A stretch of DNA of 35,978 nucleotides from positions 1 to 35,978 of the forward strand of contig JAFUVK010000024.1 of assembly GCA_017477555.1 (NCBI GenBank), written 5' to 3'. Under the pieces are notes generated by a model. It made no database searches. It saw nothing but the letters and a program-made list of their open reading frames with translations, and was not told the origin of the DNA. This document shows, piece by piece, positions 8,253 through 16,341 of the stretch. Positions within the stretch are counted from its first letter, which is position 1; every line of letters begins with the position of its first letter. The stretch comes from Muribaculaceae bacterium (GTDB lineage Bacteria; Bacteroidota; Bacteroidia; Bacteroidales; Muribaculaceae). The position numbers and the translations under genes were made by a program.

Positions 8253-8342
8253 GTAGGGACGGCGCTCCTGCGCCGTCCGCCTCGACAAAAGGTAATGTTG
8301 ACTGCAGTCTGGAGGCGGACGGCACAGGGGTGCCGTCCCTAC
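8253..8342. repeat. GTAGGGACGGC modular intergenic repeat, copy 1 (short form)
   Basis: Starts GTAGGGACGGCG and ends with the inverse CGTCCCTAC. Each end is itself a small hairpin (GGCGCTCCTGCGCC; GGCACAGGGGTGCC). The centre carries TCGACAAAAGGTAATGTTGA. Its reverse complement matches 13151-13221 with about two mismatches. Confidence 0.8.
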
Positions 8343-8388
8343 CTTAAATTGCTGACAAGAGTTACTTAATTTGATTTTTCTAGATGGT

Positions 8389-8787
8389 CTAGCCGATGGC
8401 TAAAAATTGGTGGCGGAGTTGAGGACTGTGTGAGATGTGCAACCACTGGTAGTTGTGCTCGTTGATTACTTGGTCCACGGGCAGGTCTAGCTCGTGCAGC
8501 AGTTGCCACAGGCGGCGGTTGCCTGAGCGGCTGCCGGTCGACACGTCGGCGGCCTGGCCCGCCATGTGCTGGCTGCGGCGCGCACCGCCCACGGCGTGGT
8601 TCAGGGCCGGGCAGCGGTACCCGCTGCTTACATACAGTGGTGCTCCCCAGGCTTCGCGCAGGGGGTCGAGCACGGCGTCCACCAGACGGGTCAATGCCAC
8701 AATAGCTTGTGGTGGCGGTGTGTTGTCGATGCCGAGCCGTTGTGCGGTGGCCGACCGTGTCAGTTCGTTGATTGTAAAGTGTTTCAT
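8389..8787 (-). CDS. Small M15-family peptidase (endolysin / D-Ala-D-Ala carboxypeptidase-like)
   Basis: A 132-aa single-domain protein of the Peptidase_M15_3 type, which cuts peptidoglycan cross-links or stem peptides. The zinc ligands are visible: H74 in RRSQHMAGQAADV, D81 in the same motif, and H117 in QWLHIS. SSGYRCPALNHAVGG (54-68) is the conserved block before the first ligand. There is no signal peptide, so it would need a holin or lysis to reach the wall, as expected for a phage lysis enzyme. Together with the neighbouring portal-like gene it reads as the leftover of a prophage. It has its own -7 box (TAACTTTG) just upstream and is separated from the portal gene by a repeat element, so the two may not be co-transcribed. 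Small M15 proteins are also found as stand-alone chromosomal genes in Bacteroidales. Confidence 0.85.
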   Translation of the reverse strand: MKHFTINELTRSATAQRLGIDNTPPPQAIVALTRLVDAVLDPLREAWGAPLYVSSGYRCPALNHAVGGARRSQHMAGQAADVSTGSRSGNRRLWQLLHELDLPVDQVINEHNYQWLHISHSPQLRHQFLAIG

Positions 8788-8809
8788 AATAGTTTAGAGT
8801 TTTTTGCCG

Positions 8810-8817
8810 CAAAGTTA
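8810..8817 (-). promoter_or_regulatory. -7 promoter box of the M15 peptidase gene
   Basis: TAACTTTG on the minus strand fits TAnnTTTG and ends 22 bp before the ATG. No good TTTG box is found 19-21 bp further upstream. Confidence 0.45.
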
Positions 8818-8940
8818 CCGCATGGCCGCTCCATCGCACACCCCATCGGCAAGCAGCTAACCTGGTATATAGCCACTAAAGTTTTTTGCGTGAGGTGGTG
8901 AGCACTCTTGGTGGCAGGTTGAACCACGCTGGCGCGTGGG

Positions 8941-9035
8941 AAATCCAACAAAATCTATGACAAGAATCTCACAGTTGCAGAAATATATTTTTCTTGCTGC
9001 CTCTGTGAGATTTTGAACAGGATTCTGTTAGATTT
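8941..9035. other. Long imperfect inverted repeat (possible cruciform or structured RNA)
   Basis: The outer arms AAATCCAACAAAATC and GATTCTGTTAGATTT pair at 13 of 15 positions. The inner arms AATCTCACAG and CTGTGAGATT pair perfectly, with GCAG/GCTGC able to extend the stem. The loop is an AT-rich run around ATATATTTTTC. No gene overlaps it. It could be a small mobile-element remnant, an att-like site or a non-coding RNA; the sequence does not decide. Confidence 0.6.
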
Positions 9036-9140
9036 GCTGCGCTTCGCTTGTCTTGCGGGCTCCCATTGATGCTGGAAGAGCGGTTGGGGGTGGTATGTTC
9101 CCTGGCCACAAGTCAACCACCAAATCCGTCAAAGAATCAC

Positions 9141-9308
9141 CAAAGTTCATCAAATTTTTTATGTTGGCGATGACCCCACCCCTGACCCCTCCCCTGACAG
9201 GGGAGGGGAACTGTGGGTGGCTGACCCTGCCAGGGGAGGGGAACTGTGGGTGGCTGACCCTGCAAGGGGAGGGGAACTGTGGGTGGCTGACCCTGATCAG
9301 GGGAGGGG
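9141..9308. repeat. GGGGAGGGG dispersed element with 33-bp tandem units, copy A
   Basis: GGGGAGGGG recurs at 9200, 9233, 9266 and 9300. The first three start 33-bp units containing AACTGTGGGTGGCTGACCCTG. The left part (CAAAGTTCATCAAATTTTTT ... GGCGATGACCCC) is shared with copy B near 22770. The rest of the 8788-9385 spacer holds the long inverted repeat and a terminator but no gene I can support. Confidence 0.75.
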
Positions 9309-9329
9309 GACTAGAGGGTTTGGAGGGGG

Positions 9330-9362
9330 AAAAAACAGCCAGGCAGTTGGGCTGCCTGGCTG
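9330..9362 (-). terminator. Rho-independent terminator of the LRR/dockerin gene
   Basis: On the minus strand the stem ACAGCCAGGCAG / CTGCCTGGCTGT with a 5-nt loop is followed by TTTTTT. It lies 24 bp after the stop codon at 9386. Confidence 0.9.
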
Positions 9363-9385
9363 TCGTATTAAAGGGTGTTGATGAA

Positions 9386-12300
9386 TTACTTTCCGAGCAT
9401 GGCGTTGATCACAGCGTTGACATCCTCGACACCCACTGTGCCGTTGCCACTGACGTCGCTCTTGCTCTTATGCACGGTGTCCTTGCCCAGCATCACGTTG
9501 ATGACGATGTTCACATCCTCAACGCCCACCGTGCCGTTGCCACTGATGTCATACTTGTTGACCGGCGCCGTGTAAGGATAGAGGCTGGTGTAGACCTCGC
9601 TCTTTCCGCTGGCCTCGCTGCTAGAGAGCTTCAGGTAGGCCATGCCGACATTCAGGTTGTAGGTCGACGACGGGTCGACAAACTTCTTGCTGTTGGCATC
9701 CCAGTAGTAGCCCACGGTCTGTGCGTTGACGTTGACCGTGCTGCTGGGGTTGCCGATGAAGTAGTTGGTCATCGGTGCCGACACACTGCTGCTGGGACGG
9801 CTGATGCGGTACTCCTGGTTGGCGGTCAGGTCGACCAGCAGCAGACCGGTGTTTTCCGGAGCCTGGTTGGCCTTGGTCAGGGTGACCTCCTTGCCGGTCT
9901 GGTTCTTGTCGTAGTTGCTGGCGTAGTAGGCGTCGATGTTGCTGCCCGACAGGTTCACAGGCACCACCGAGCTGAACATGGTCGTTGTGGCGGTGGGCTT
10001 GATATACACATTAATCTTGGCGGCATGGTCGCTGCCCCAAACTTTGGCCTTGGTCAGGTAGTCGTTGGCGCGGTGGTTGGGTACCCACACCTTGCCGATG
10101 CTCGAGCTCCACACGGTTGTGCCCATGGTGGGCAGATTCATGTCGGGGAAGTAGAGCGAGCCCAGCGTGCTGGCGCACAGTGCCCAGTCCTCGAGGGTGG
10201 TCACCGTGGTGGGCACCTTGACCTCGCCGGTGATTTTGCTCTGATAGAACGCGTCGTGGCCGATGAAAGTCAGGCCACTGGGCAGCACCAGGTTGCTGAC
10301 CGCATAGGCGCAGTTGCGGAAGGCGCTCTGGCCGATGCGCGTCACGGCTGCCGGAATGTTGCCACCGGTGAACTTGCTGCCGTAGAGCAGCGAGTCGCCA
10401 ATCTCGGTGATGAGATAATTGCGGATGTCGCCGCTGACGGTGCGGTCCTCCTCGGCTGTCGCGAAGCCATAGTTGCCACCGCCTGTGTTATTCTGGATGT
10501 TGGGGTGATAGACATACTTGGCCTTGCCGGCGTAGGTCGTGCCGCCGTAGGTGGTCGACGACGTGCTCAAGATGGTCAGGAAGTAGTTGCCATAAGCATT
10601 GTTGTAGGAGAAGTCGTAGGCTCCGGCGGTCACGTAGCTGGTGCGGCCGCTGAACTGGCTGTTGTTCTTATAGTGCTGCACACGGCCGGTCGGGACGCGG
10701 ATGTAGCAGTTGCTGGGCACGCCGGTGAAGTCCCAACCCGTGTAGCTGTAGTGAAAGGGCGTGTTGTAGACAATCTCCTTGAGCGTGCTGGTGTTGCACC
10801 ACATGTCGCAGTAGCTGCTGATGCCACTGGGCACCACGATGCGCTCATACTTGCCGTTGGCAAAGGCATAGATACCAATTTCCCTCACACCGTAAGGGAT
10901 CTGCACCGTGCCGGTGAGGCCCGAGCCCTCGAAGGCGCGGTTGTCAATCCTTTTCAGCTTGTGGGTGAAGGCGTAGGCCGTGACGGGCTGGTTCTGGAAG
11001 GCGTAAGCACCAACGGTGTCGACATTGACGCAGCCGGTGACGGTGAAGTCGTTGCTGTTGTTGTTGAACGCGTCCTCACCAATCTTGGTCACGGCAAAGG
11101 TCTTGCCTAATGCGGAGACGTTGGCCGGGATGTAGACCGCGGTGCCAGCGCTGAGATTGCGGGTGTAGGGACCCCACACCACCTTGACGCGTCCAGCGTA
11201 GCTGCTGCCGTCGTTGGCGGTGGTGCTGGCCGTGCTGGTGACGGTGTAATTGAAGTCGCTAGCAATGTCGTAGGCCTGCGCGTCGCGGTTCACGCCGTAG
11301 AAGCCGGTCCAGCCGGCGCTGCTGTAGGCGCTCTCGCGGCCGTAAGGCACATACAGGTCGATGTTGCTGTGGGTGCCGAAGTAGTTGTCGGCCGTGATGG
11401 TGGGCGGGTTCTGCATGTTGACGTAGACATACGCGCTCGTGTTGATGCCATTGAACACGCCGCTGTTGCTCAGCGAGGTCACCGAGCTGGGAATCTTGAT
11501 GTATTTCAAGGCGCTGCAGCCATTGAAGGCATTACTCTCGACGGTCTTCACACCGTAGGGCAGATAGGCACTGGTGATCTGGGTGCACTTGCCGTGGCTA
11601 AACGACCACACGCGTGACAAGGTGTTGGGATAGCCCACGCCGCCGCTCTTTGCCGGTGGCACGCGCCACAGGGTGGACTTGGAGTAGTTGTAGAGGCAAC
11701 CGTCGTAGATTGCGAAGCTTGAGCTGCCCGAGGCCAGCTCGAAGGCGGTCAGCGACGCGAAGTTTATGAATGTGGCGGTGTTGAAGTTGAAGTTCGAAGG
11801 GGGCAGCACCAGCTTGGTCACATTCTGCACACCGGTGTTCGCGCTCTGAGTGCCAATGTACTTCACTTTGGTGGCGTTGGTCAGGTCGATGGTCTTCAGC
11901 GAGGTCTGGCCATGGAACGCATCGGTGCCGATGGTGTCGATTGAGAAGGGGATGATATTCGACACCCAGTATTCCGAAGACGAGGGCTTGTAGACAGTGC
12001 CGTTCTGGGTGTCACCACCGCTGGTTTTGTAGCCCACGAGGGTGGCCTTGCGCACGGTTGTCGGGCCGTCATTGTCGCTATAACCGACAGAATACAGACC
12101 ACCGTCGCGCATGTACTCATCGTAGCAATCATCGGAGTAGTACACGTTGCTGAACACGCTCCAGCCCGACTGGCTCTTGTACTCGCTGGGCGAGCGCTTC
12201 GACGCGTTGCTGATGTAGAGCGTCATGCCGCTGTTGCTGGGGAAACTAACGCCCAAGTTGGGGAAGTTGAAGCCGTTGTAGTAGACGGTCTTCAATTTCG

Positions 12301-12691
12301 AACATCCACTGAAGGTATTACTGCGGATGCCCGCAATTGAGCTGGGCAGATACACCGTGGCTAGGTTCGAACAGCCCTGGAAGGCATTGGCGAAGAGGAT
12401 GTCCACGCCGAGCCTGATTTTGAGGGTCGTCAGGCTGGTGAGGTTCTGGAAAGCCAATCCCGCTACACGATAGACACGATAGTCGGTGCCGCTGTAGGAT
12501 ACCCTACCGGGGATTTCGATAGTCGACTTGGTCTTTCCTGATGAGGTCACGTTACTGACCTCGACAAATTTGCTGCTCGTGTCGATGACCTTATAGGTCA
12601 AGTCCCCAATCGAGAACTCCTGGGCCGACACAGCAAATGCCGTCACTGCCATGAGCAGGACGACAAACGTCTGTTGTAGGATTTTTTTCAT
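9386..12691 (-). CDS. BspA-type leucine-rich-repeat surface protein with C-terminal dockerin repeats
   Basis: An 1101-aa exported protein. It has a signal peptide (MKKILQQTFVVLLMAVTAFA, cleaved near VSA-Q). Several runs of BspA/LRR_5 repeats follow at about residues 70-450 and 530-900, e.g. FQNLTSLTTLKI, FQGCSNLATVYLPSSI and FNGCSALKYIKIPSSV. A beta-rich linker leads to two dockerin type I-like calcium-binding repeats at the end (D1048-I-S-G-N-G and D1079-V-S-G-N-G, each continuing TVGVEDVN...ML). The two dockerin repeats are also similar as DNA. BspA repeats mediate adhesion to host proteins or other bacteria. Dockerin-like tails occur widely in Bacteroidales secreted proteins, and no cohesin gene is seen here. 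The gene has its own 5' leader (about 110 bp) and terminator, so it appears to be monocistronic. Confidence 0.93.
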   Translation of the reverse strand: MKKILQQTFVVLLMAVTAFAVSAQEFSIGDLTYKVIDTSSKFVEVSNVTSSGKTKSTIEIPGRVSYSGTDYRVYRVAGLAFQNLTSLTTLKIRLGVDILFANAFQGCSNLATVYLPSSIAGIRSNTFSGCSKLKTVYYNGFNFPNLGVSFPSNSGMTLYISNASKRSPSEYKSQSGWSVFSNVYYSDDCYDEYMRDGGLYSVGYSDNDGPTTVRKATLVGYKTSGGDTQNGTVYKPSSSEYWVSNIIPFSIDTIGTDAFHGQTSLKTIDLTNATKVKYIGTQSANTGVQNVTKLVLPPSNFNFNTATFINFASLTAFELASGSSSFAIYDGCLYNYSKSTLWRVPPAKSGGVGYPNTLSRVWSFSHGKCTQITSAYLPYGVKTVESNAFNGCSALKYIKIPSSVTSLSNSGVFNGINTSAYVYVNMQNPPTITADNYFGTHSNIDLYVPYGRESAYSSAGWTGFYGVNRDAQAYDIASDFNYTVTSTASTTANDGSSYAGRVKVVWGPYTRNLSAGTAVYIPANVSALGKTFAVTKIGEDAFNNNSNDFTVTGCVNVDTVGAYAFQNQPVTAYAFTHKLKRIDNRAFEGSGLTGTVQIPYGVREIGIYAFANGKYERIVVPSGISSYCDMWCNTSTLKEIVYNTPFHYSYTGWDFTGVPSNCYIRVPTGRVQHYKNNSQFSGRTSYVTAGAYDFSYNNAYGNYFLTILSTSSTTYGGTTYAGKAKYVYHPNIQNNTGGGNYGFATAEEDRTVSGDIRNYLITEIGDSLLYGSKFTGGNIPAAVTRIGQSAFRNCAYAVSNLVLPSGLTFIGHDAFYQSKITGEVKVPTTVTTLEDWALCASTLGSLYFPDMNLPTMGTTVWSSSIGKVWVPNHRANDYLTKAKVWGSDHAAKINVYIKPTATTTMFSSVVPVNLSGSNIDAYYASNYDKNQTGKEVTLTKANQAPENTGLLLVDLTANQEYRISRPSSSVSAPMTNYFIGNPSSTVNVNAQTVGYYWDANSKKFVDPSSTYNLNVGMAYLKLSSSEASGKSEVYTSLYPYTAPVNKYDISGNGTVGVEDVNIVINVMLGKDTVHKSKSDVSGNGTVGVEDVNAVINAMLGK

Positions 12692-12797
12692 AATAGTTAG
12701 TATTTAGTTAAACAAATAATTAGTAATCACTTGATATTGCGCGTCTTATGTCTTTGAGCAACCAGTATGATTACTGACTTAACACATTTCTGCGCTG

Positions 12798-12805
12798 CAA
12801 ATTTA
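12798..12805 (-). promoter_or_regulatory. Candidate -7 promoter box of the LRR/dockerin gene
   Basis: TAAATTTG on the minus strand fits TAnnTTTG and would give a leader of about 100 nt. No clear -33 TTTG is seen at the right distance. Confidence 0.4.
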
Positions 12806-12996
12806 AAAAATAAATTTTAACCTGCTGATTTTTCGCTGTTAAAATATGTGAATTTGTCAGCCGAAAAGCTAAATATTCTCCTGTGCTGGCGAACGGTCAT
12901 CAACAATGGCTGCCCGGCCACAGGCGCATGGGTGACGGCCTCGCTTCCGGCTGTGCCTGCGGCGCAGCCCTACATTGTTGCAGTAGCTTACTGAAG

Positions 12997-13057
12997 TTTC
13001 TGAAGTAGTTAAGTTTCTGAAGTAGTTAAGGGAGTTAAGGGAGTTAAGGGAGTTAAG
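12997..13057. repeat. 17-bp tandem duplication followed by a 9-bp AGTTAAGGG array
   Basis: TTTCTGAAGTAGTTAAG occurs twice head to tail (12997-13013, 13014-13030). AGTTAAG then repeats at 13024, 13033, 13042 and 13051, a strict 9-bp step. The 634-bp spacer 12692-13325 also holds an inverted repeat (CAACAATG ... CATTGTTG, about 12902-12980) and a GTAGGGACGGC element, but no supportable gene. Confidence 0.8.
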
Positions 13058-13150
13058 ACGTTACCTTACTGAAGTTTCTGAAGTGTTGGCTCTTCCGAAA
13101 CTTGAGGGCTAGGGGTTAGATAGAGGTTATGGGGTAGAGGGTGGGGCGGT

Positions 13151-13298
13151 GTAGGGACGGCACCCCTGTGCCGTCCGCCTCCAGGCTGCATTCAACATTA
13201 CCTTTTGTCGAGGCGGACGGCATGGGAACCACGAAGTGCTCGCGACCGAACGGGAGCCCGAAGGGCAAGCGCAACGCGCGCAGCAATGCCGTCCCTAC
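13151..13298. repeat. GTAGGGACGGC modular intergenic repeat, copy 2 (long form)
   Basis: The left part (13151-13221) matches copy 1 inverted. The right part (13212-13302) is identical over 91 bp to the reverse complement of 21783-21873 in copy 3. The ends are inverse GTAGGGAC / GTCCCTAC. It lies 27 bp beyond the 3' end of the secreted OB-fold-like gene. Confidence 0.88.
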
Positions 13299-13325
13299 CT
13301 TGGCTGTCCACCCTAGATGGGGGTG

Positions 13326-14576
13326 TTATCGCACCAGCAGCTTCCGGCCGCCCTGGATATAGAGGCCGGCGGGTAGCGTAGAGAGGTCAACGCGCCCCAG
13401 ACAGATGCCGGTGATGGTGTAGACATCGCCATCGGTCGCCGCGTCGGCCTGCACCTGGCTGATGGCCGTGGTGGTGTCGTCGATGGCGGTGACATAGATG
13501 GCCGGCTTGGCACCGTCCCAGGTGTAGATGCCGGTGACCGACTTCAACGGCCTGTCGGTGGGAATGTCTATGCCCAGGAAGAACATGTCCTTGACATTCA
13601 CCTGATAGCCGTCCACGTCGAGCACGGCAAACCGTCCGGGCTTGGTCAGGGTCACATTCTCCACTCGCACCAGGCGGGAGAAATTGTCGTCGCTCACCAG
13701 TTGTGATGGGGTGAGCACCGTCGCTGTGGGTGTACCGGCAGTGGCGGTGACCTCGTCGGCGGTGGTCAGCGCGTCGGCAGCGGCCTCGGGCTTCTCACGT
13801 CCCGGCTCCTCGGCCTCGACTTGCTCGTCGAAGATGAGCATTTGGCTGCGCTTGAGCACCACGCTACCGTTGAGCACATCACCATTGGTCAGGCTCAGTG
13901 CCCTGACCTTGTACAGCTCGATGGCGCCGCTCTCGTCCTCGATGTAGGTGCTGTTCCAGTCCACATAGCCCACCCGCGCGTTGTTGAGCATCAGTTTGCC
14001 GCTCTTGCCCACTTCCAGGGCCTTGAAAGCGGCGATGTTCTGGCACACGATAGGTGCCTCGGTGGGCGTGTAGGTGTCGCCGTTGGCCTCGTCGGTGGTG
14101 ACGGTGGCGTCGACGAGCCACGTCTTGGTGGCCATGTCATTGACGGCGCTTGTGAAGGTCACCTTGGTGGCGTTGCCCGTCCAGGTGTGGTCGGTGAGTG
14201 TGCCGCCAGCTTCGTCGGCGGTGAGCATGAACTTTCCGCTCTTGTCGGTAAAGGTGATGGCGGTGATGGCGCGTCCGTCACCGGCCTTGAAGGTGATGGT
14301 GCCGTTCTCGTCGATCAGCAGGTAGGAGCCGGTCTTGAGGTAGGTGTTGCTGTTGCCGTTGGTGGCGGTCATGGTCACGTCGCCCACCACATAGCCCGTG
14401 GCGGGCACGTTGCCTGCCGTGGGGTCGTCGAAGTACTCCAGGGCGGTGGCCGACGGCCAGCCCAGGGGGTTGTTCTTGAAGTCAAACACGTTGGTTCTCG
14501 TCTCGGCCTGGGCGGTGAAGCTCAGCAGCGCGCCGGCCAGCAGTGCCAGGGCACTGAGTTTAGTAGAAATTTTCAT
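13326..14576 (-). CDS. Secreted protein with OB-fold-like middle and C-terminal sorting-like module
   Basis: A 416-aa exported protein of uncertain function. It has a clear signal peptide (MKISTKLSALALLAGALLSF, cleaved near AQA-E). Residues 27-165 are a beta-rich part (NVFDFKNNPLGWPSA...). A section from about 175-350 resembles OB-fold nucleic-acid-binding-like domains of Bacteroidales secreted proteins (KSGKLMLNNARVGYVDWNSTYIEDESGAIELY; LVRVENVTLTKPGRFAVLDVDGY). It ends in DGDVYTITGICLGRVDLSTL...GLYIQGGRKLLVR, the usual C-terminal pattern seen on many surface or secreted proteins of this order. It follows the outer-membrane barrel gene by 91 bp and is probably the last gene of the same operon. 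I do not recognise a catalytic motif. Confidence 0.75.
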   Translation of the reverse strand: MKISTKLSALALLAGALLSFTAQAETRTNVFDFKNNPLGWPSATALEYFDDPTAGNVPATGYVVGDVTMTATNGNSNTYLKTGSYLLIDENGTITFKAGDGRAITAITFTDKSGKFMLTADEAGGTLTDHTWTGNATKVTFTSAVNDMATKTWLVDATVTTDEANGDTYTPTEAPIVCQNIAAFKALEVGKSGKLMLNNARVGYVDWNSTYIEDESGAIELYKVRALSLTNGDVLNGSVVLKRSQMLIFDEQVEAEEPGREKPEAAADALTTADEVTATAGTPTATVLTPSQLVSDDNFSRLVRVENVTLTKPGRFAVLDVDGYQVNVKDMFFLGIDIPTDRPLKSVTGIYTWDGAKPAIYVTAIDDTTTAISQVQADAATDGDVYTITGICLGRVDLSTLPAGLYIQGGRKLLVR

Positions 14577-14667
14577 AAAGGTTAAAATTTTAGGGTATTA
14601 TTGTTTTTGATATACTGTCGTAGTGGTGCGCAAAGCAGAACTTTGCGCCACGTAACGGCTCTGTCGC

Positions 14668-16338
14668 TCAGAAAAGGCAGCCTAGGGCCAGGGTGGCGGT
14701 GTGGCGGTAGGCATCGGCGAGCCAGTGGGTGTCGAAGGCGTGGGCCAGGCTGTAGCTGCCCTGTGCATACAGGCGCAACCGCGGCAGCGGCATGGACCAG
14801 CGTAGCGTGACTCCGCCTTGCAGGCGGGTGGCTGTGAGCCACTCGTAGTGTCGCATCAGCCAAGCCTCGTCGGTGGCCGGGAAGGTGGCCCCGTCGGCAG
14901 GCACCGTGTAGGCCCCATCGCTGGCGGGTGTGCCGCCGCCACTGCCGCATCGGGCCAGCACCCCCACCGACCAGGTGTGGCCGACCGGTGTCAATCCGTT
15001 GCGGCGCGCCCCTAGGGTGAGGGCGGTGTAGTGGGTCTGCTGCCAGCGGTAGTAGGGAAAGAGACTGGCGGTGATGGTGCGCAGCCGGTAGTCGACACAC
15101 GCCTGCACCTGCCAGGTGGCCAGGTGGCGCTCTATGCCCCACTGCCCGTCGTAGGTGACACTCACGTGGTCGGCTTGTCGCTGACTCATCTCGCGGTCGT
15201 CGTAGTAGTCAATGTGGGTGACACCACCCTCGGTGACAATGCGGTAGGTGCGCTCACTGTCGCGGATGTCCTCGTGGCTCCACAGTGCCGTCAGGCGGTG
15301 AATGGCCTGCGGTGTGGCGCGTTGCCACCACGAGCGCAGGTGCCACTCGTGTCCATGGTGGCGGTTGAAGTCGAGCAACGATGGCGACTCCAGTCCATAG
15401 TGCCCATGTCGGCGTGCCCAGTGCCATTCGGCCACAGCGCTCCAGGGTCCATGCTCATAGCCGGCCTGTACAGCCACGCCATGGCGCATGTCGAGCAGCG
15501 GCTTCTCGTAGTCGCTGCTCACATAGCCCTTGCCATCGGTCTGCTCGGTGCGGCCCATGCCGGCTCCGAAGTCGATGAGGTAGTGATACACACGGTCGGT
15601 GCGGCCATAGGTGCTGAAGCGCAGCGCCTCGGTCGACCGTTGCAGCAGGTAGTTGGCCCCCAGGGTCAGTCCGGCTCGCTGCCAGGTGACACCCGCACTG
15701 GCATCGATGAGCATGAGCGAGTTGGTGTGTCGCGGATCGCGGCGCTTGGTGTAGCTGCCGGCGCCGTAGCTCATGCGTGCTCCCACACTCAGCCCCGGCA
15801 GGGTCTGCACGCCCACCTCGCCTGTGAGTCCGTATCGCTCCAGGGCCACTGTGCCCCGGGTCGTGTCGCTCACCTCGGCGATGTCCATCGGCATCCGCTC
15901 CGGGCTGATCCATACCGACCCGCTGGCATCGCTGCCCCAGCCATAGCTGTAGTCGATGCCGCCGCGCAGCACCACACGCCGGCTCAGGCGGCACAACGAG
16001 CGGGCCTGGGCACCCAACTGCCAGGCATGGGGCGACTGCCCCGGCTCCACCAGCCAGCCCTGACCGGTGGACAGCGACACACTGGCATCGCCCAGCCAGC
16101 GCTGCGACGAGTCGGTCGGCTGGTAGGTGGTGAGAGCGGCGGCATTGGAGGTGCGCAGCCACGAGTGGCGCGACAAGGCTTGGTCGTAGTCGAGCCACGA
16201 CTGCGCCACGGCCACCGGCGGCAGCAACGCAGCGGCCAGCACCGCTATCCGGCCCAATCTAGTTTTTCTAAGTATTCTAGATAATCTAGATCTTCTAGAA
16301 ATTCTAGAGCTTCTAGGAAAAAAGCGGCAATTCTTCAT
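14668..16338 (-). CDS. Outer-membrane beta-barrel protein (DUF6850-like)
   Basis: A 556-aa protein with alternating amphipathic strands from about residue 60 to the end, finishing HTATLALGCLF with a terminal aromatic, as in outer-membrane barrels. It resembles the DUF6850 family that accompanies DUF4876 lipoproteins and TonB receptors in Bacteroides; this is recalled family context. The signal peptide is RIAVLAAALLPPVAVAQ. It is preceded by an odd 30-residue basic stretch built of SRx tripeptides (residues 8-31), encoded by a 9-bp TCTAG array. Translation may really begin further in at a non-ATG codon, or the array may have been captured into the gene. It starts only 3 bp after the stop of the lipoprotein gene, so the two are co-transcribed. 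It may form the outer-membrane channel or a docking barrel for the system. Confidence 0.75.
   Translation of the reverse strand: MKNCRFFPRSSRISRRSRLSRILRKTRLGRIAVLAAALLPPVAVAQSWLDYDQALSRHSWLRTSNAAALTTYQPTDSSQRWLGDASVSLSTGQGWLVEPGQSPHAWQLGAQARSLCRLSRRVVLRGGIDYSYGWGSDASGSVWISPERMPMDIAEVSDTTRGTVALERYGLTGEVGVQTLPGLSVGARMSYGAGSYTKRRDPRHTNSLMLIDASAGVTWQRAGLTLGANYLLQRSTEALRFSTYGRTDRVYHYLIDFGAGMGRTEQTDGKGYVSSDYEKPLLDMRHGVAVQAGYEHGPWSAVAEWHWARRHGHYGLESPSLLDFNRHHGHEWHLRSWWQRATPQAIHRLTALWSHEDIRDSERTYRIVTEGGVTHIDYYDDREMSQRQADHVSVTYDGQWGIERHLATWQVQACVDYRLRTITASLFPYYRWQQTHYTALTLGARRNGLTPVGHTWSVGVLARCGSGGGTPASDGAYTVPADGATFPATDEAWLMRHYEWLTATRLQGGVTLRWSMPLPRLRLYAQGSYSLAHAFDTHWLADAYRHTATLALGCLF
16258..16316. 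repeat. 9-bp TCTAG tandem array inside the start of the barrel gene
   Basis: TCTAG (once TCTAA) occurs at 16258, 16267, 16276, 16285, 16294, 16303 and 16312, exactly every 9 bp. Because 9 is a multiple of 3, it is read in frame as repeated Ser-Arg-x tripeptides. Confidence 0.9.
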
Positions 16339-16341
16339 TTT

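Noticed and set aside
9200-9308. 33-bp spaced repeats considered as a CRISPR array
   Set aside because: The units are contiguous tandem copies with no differing spacers, and no cas genes are present.
9053-11110. 685-codon open frame on the plus strand, antisense to the LRR/dockerin gene
   Set aside because: It is long only because the GC-rich LRR gene leaves few stops on the other strand. Its sequence is Val/His/Gly-rich with no domain, and it starts inside the GGGGAGGGG repeat.
13141-13362. Small frame containing MGTTKCSRPNGSPKGKRNAR, also seen at 21702-21959
   Set aside because: The shared peptide comes from the 91-bp repeat module read in the same frame in both copies. It is a repeat, not a conserved protein.
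13821-14585. 254-codon Val/Gly-rich frame antisense to the secreted OB-fold-like gene
   Set aside because: The minus-strand gene has a signal peptide and C-terminal module; the antisense frame has no domain.
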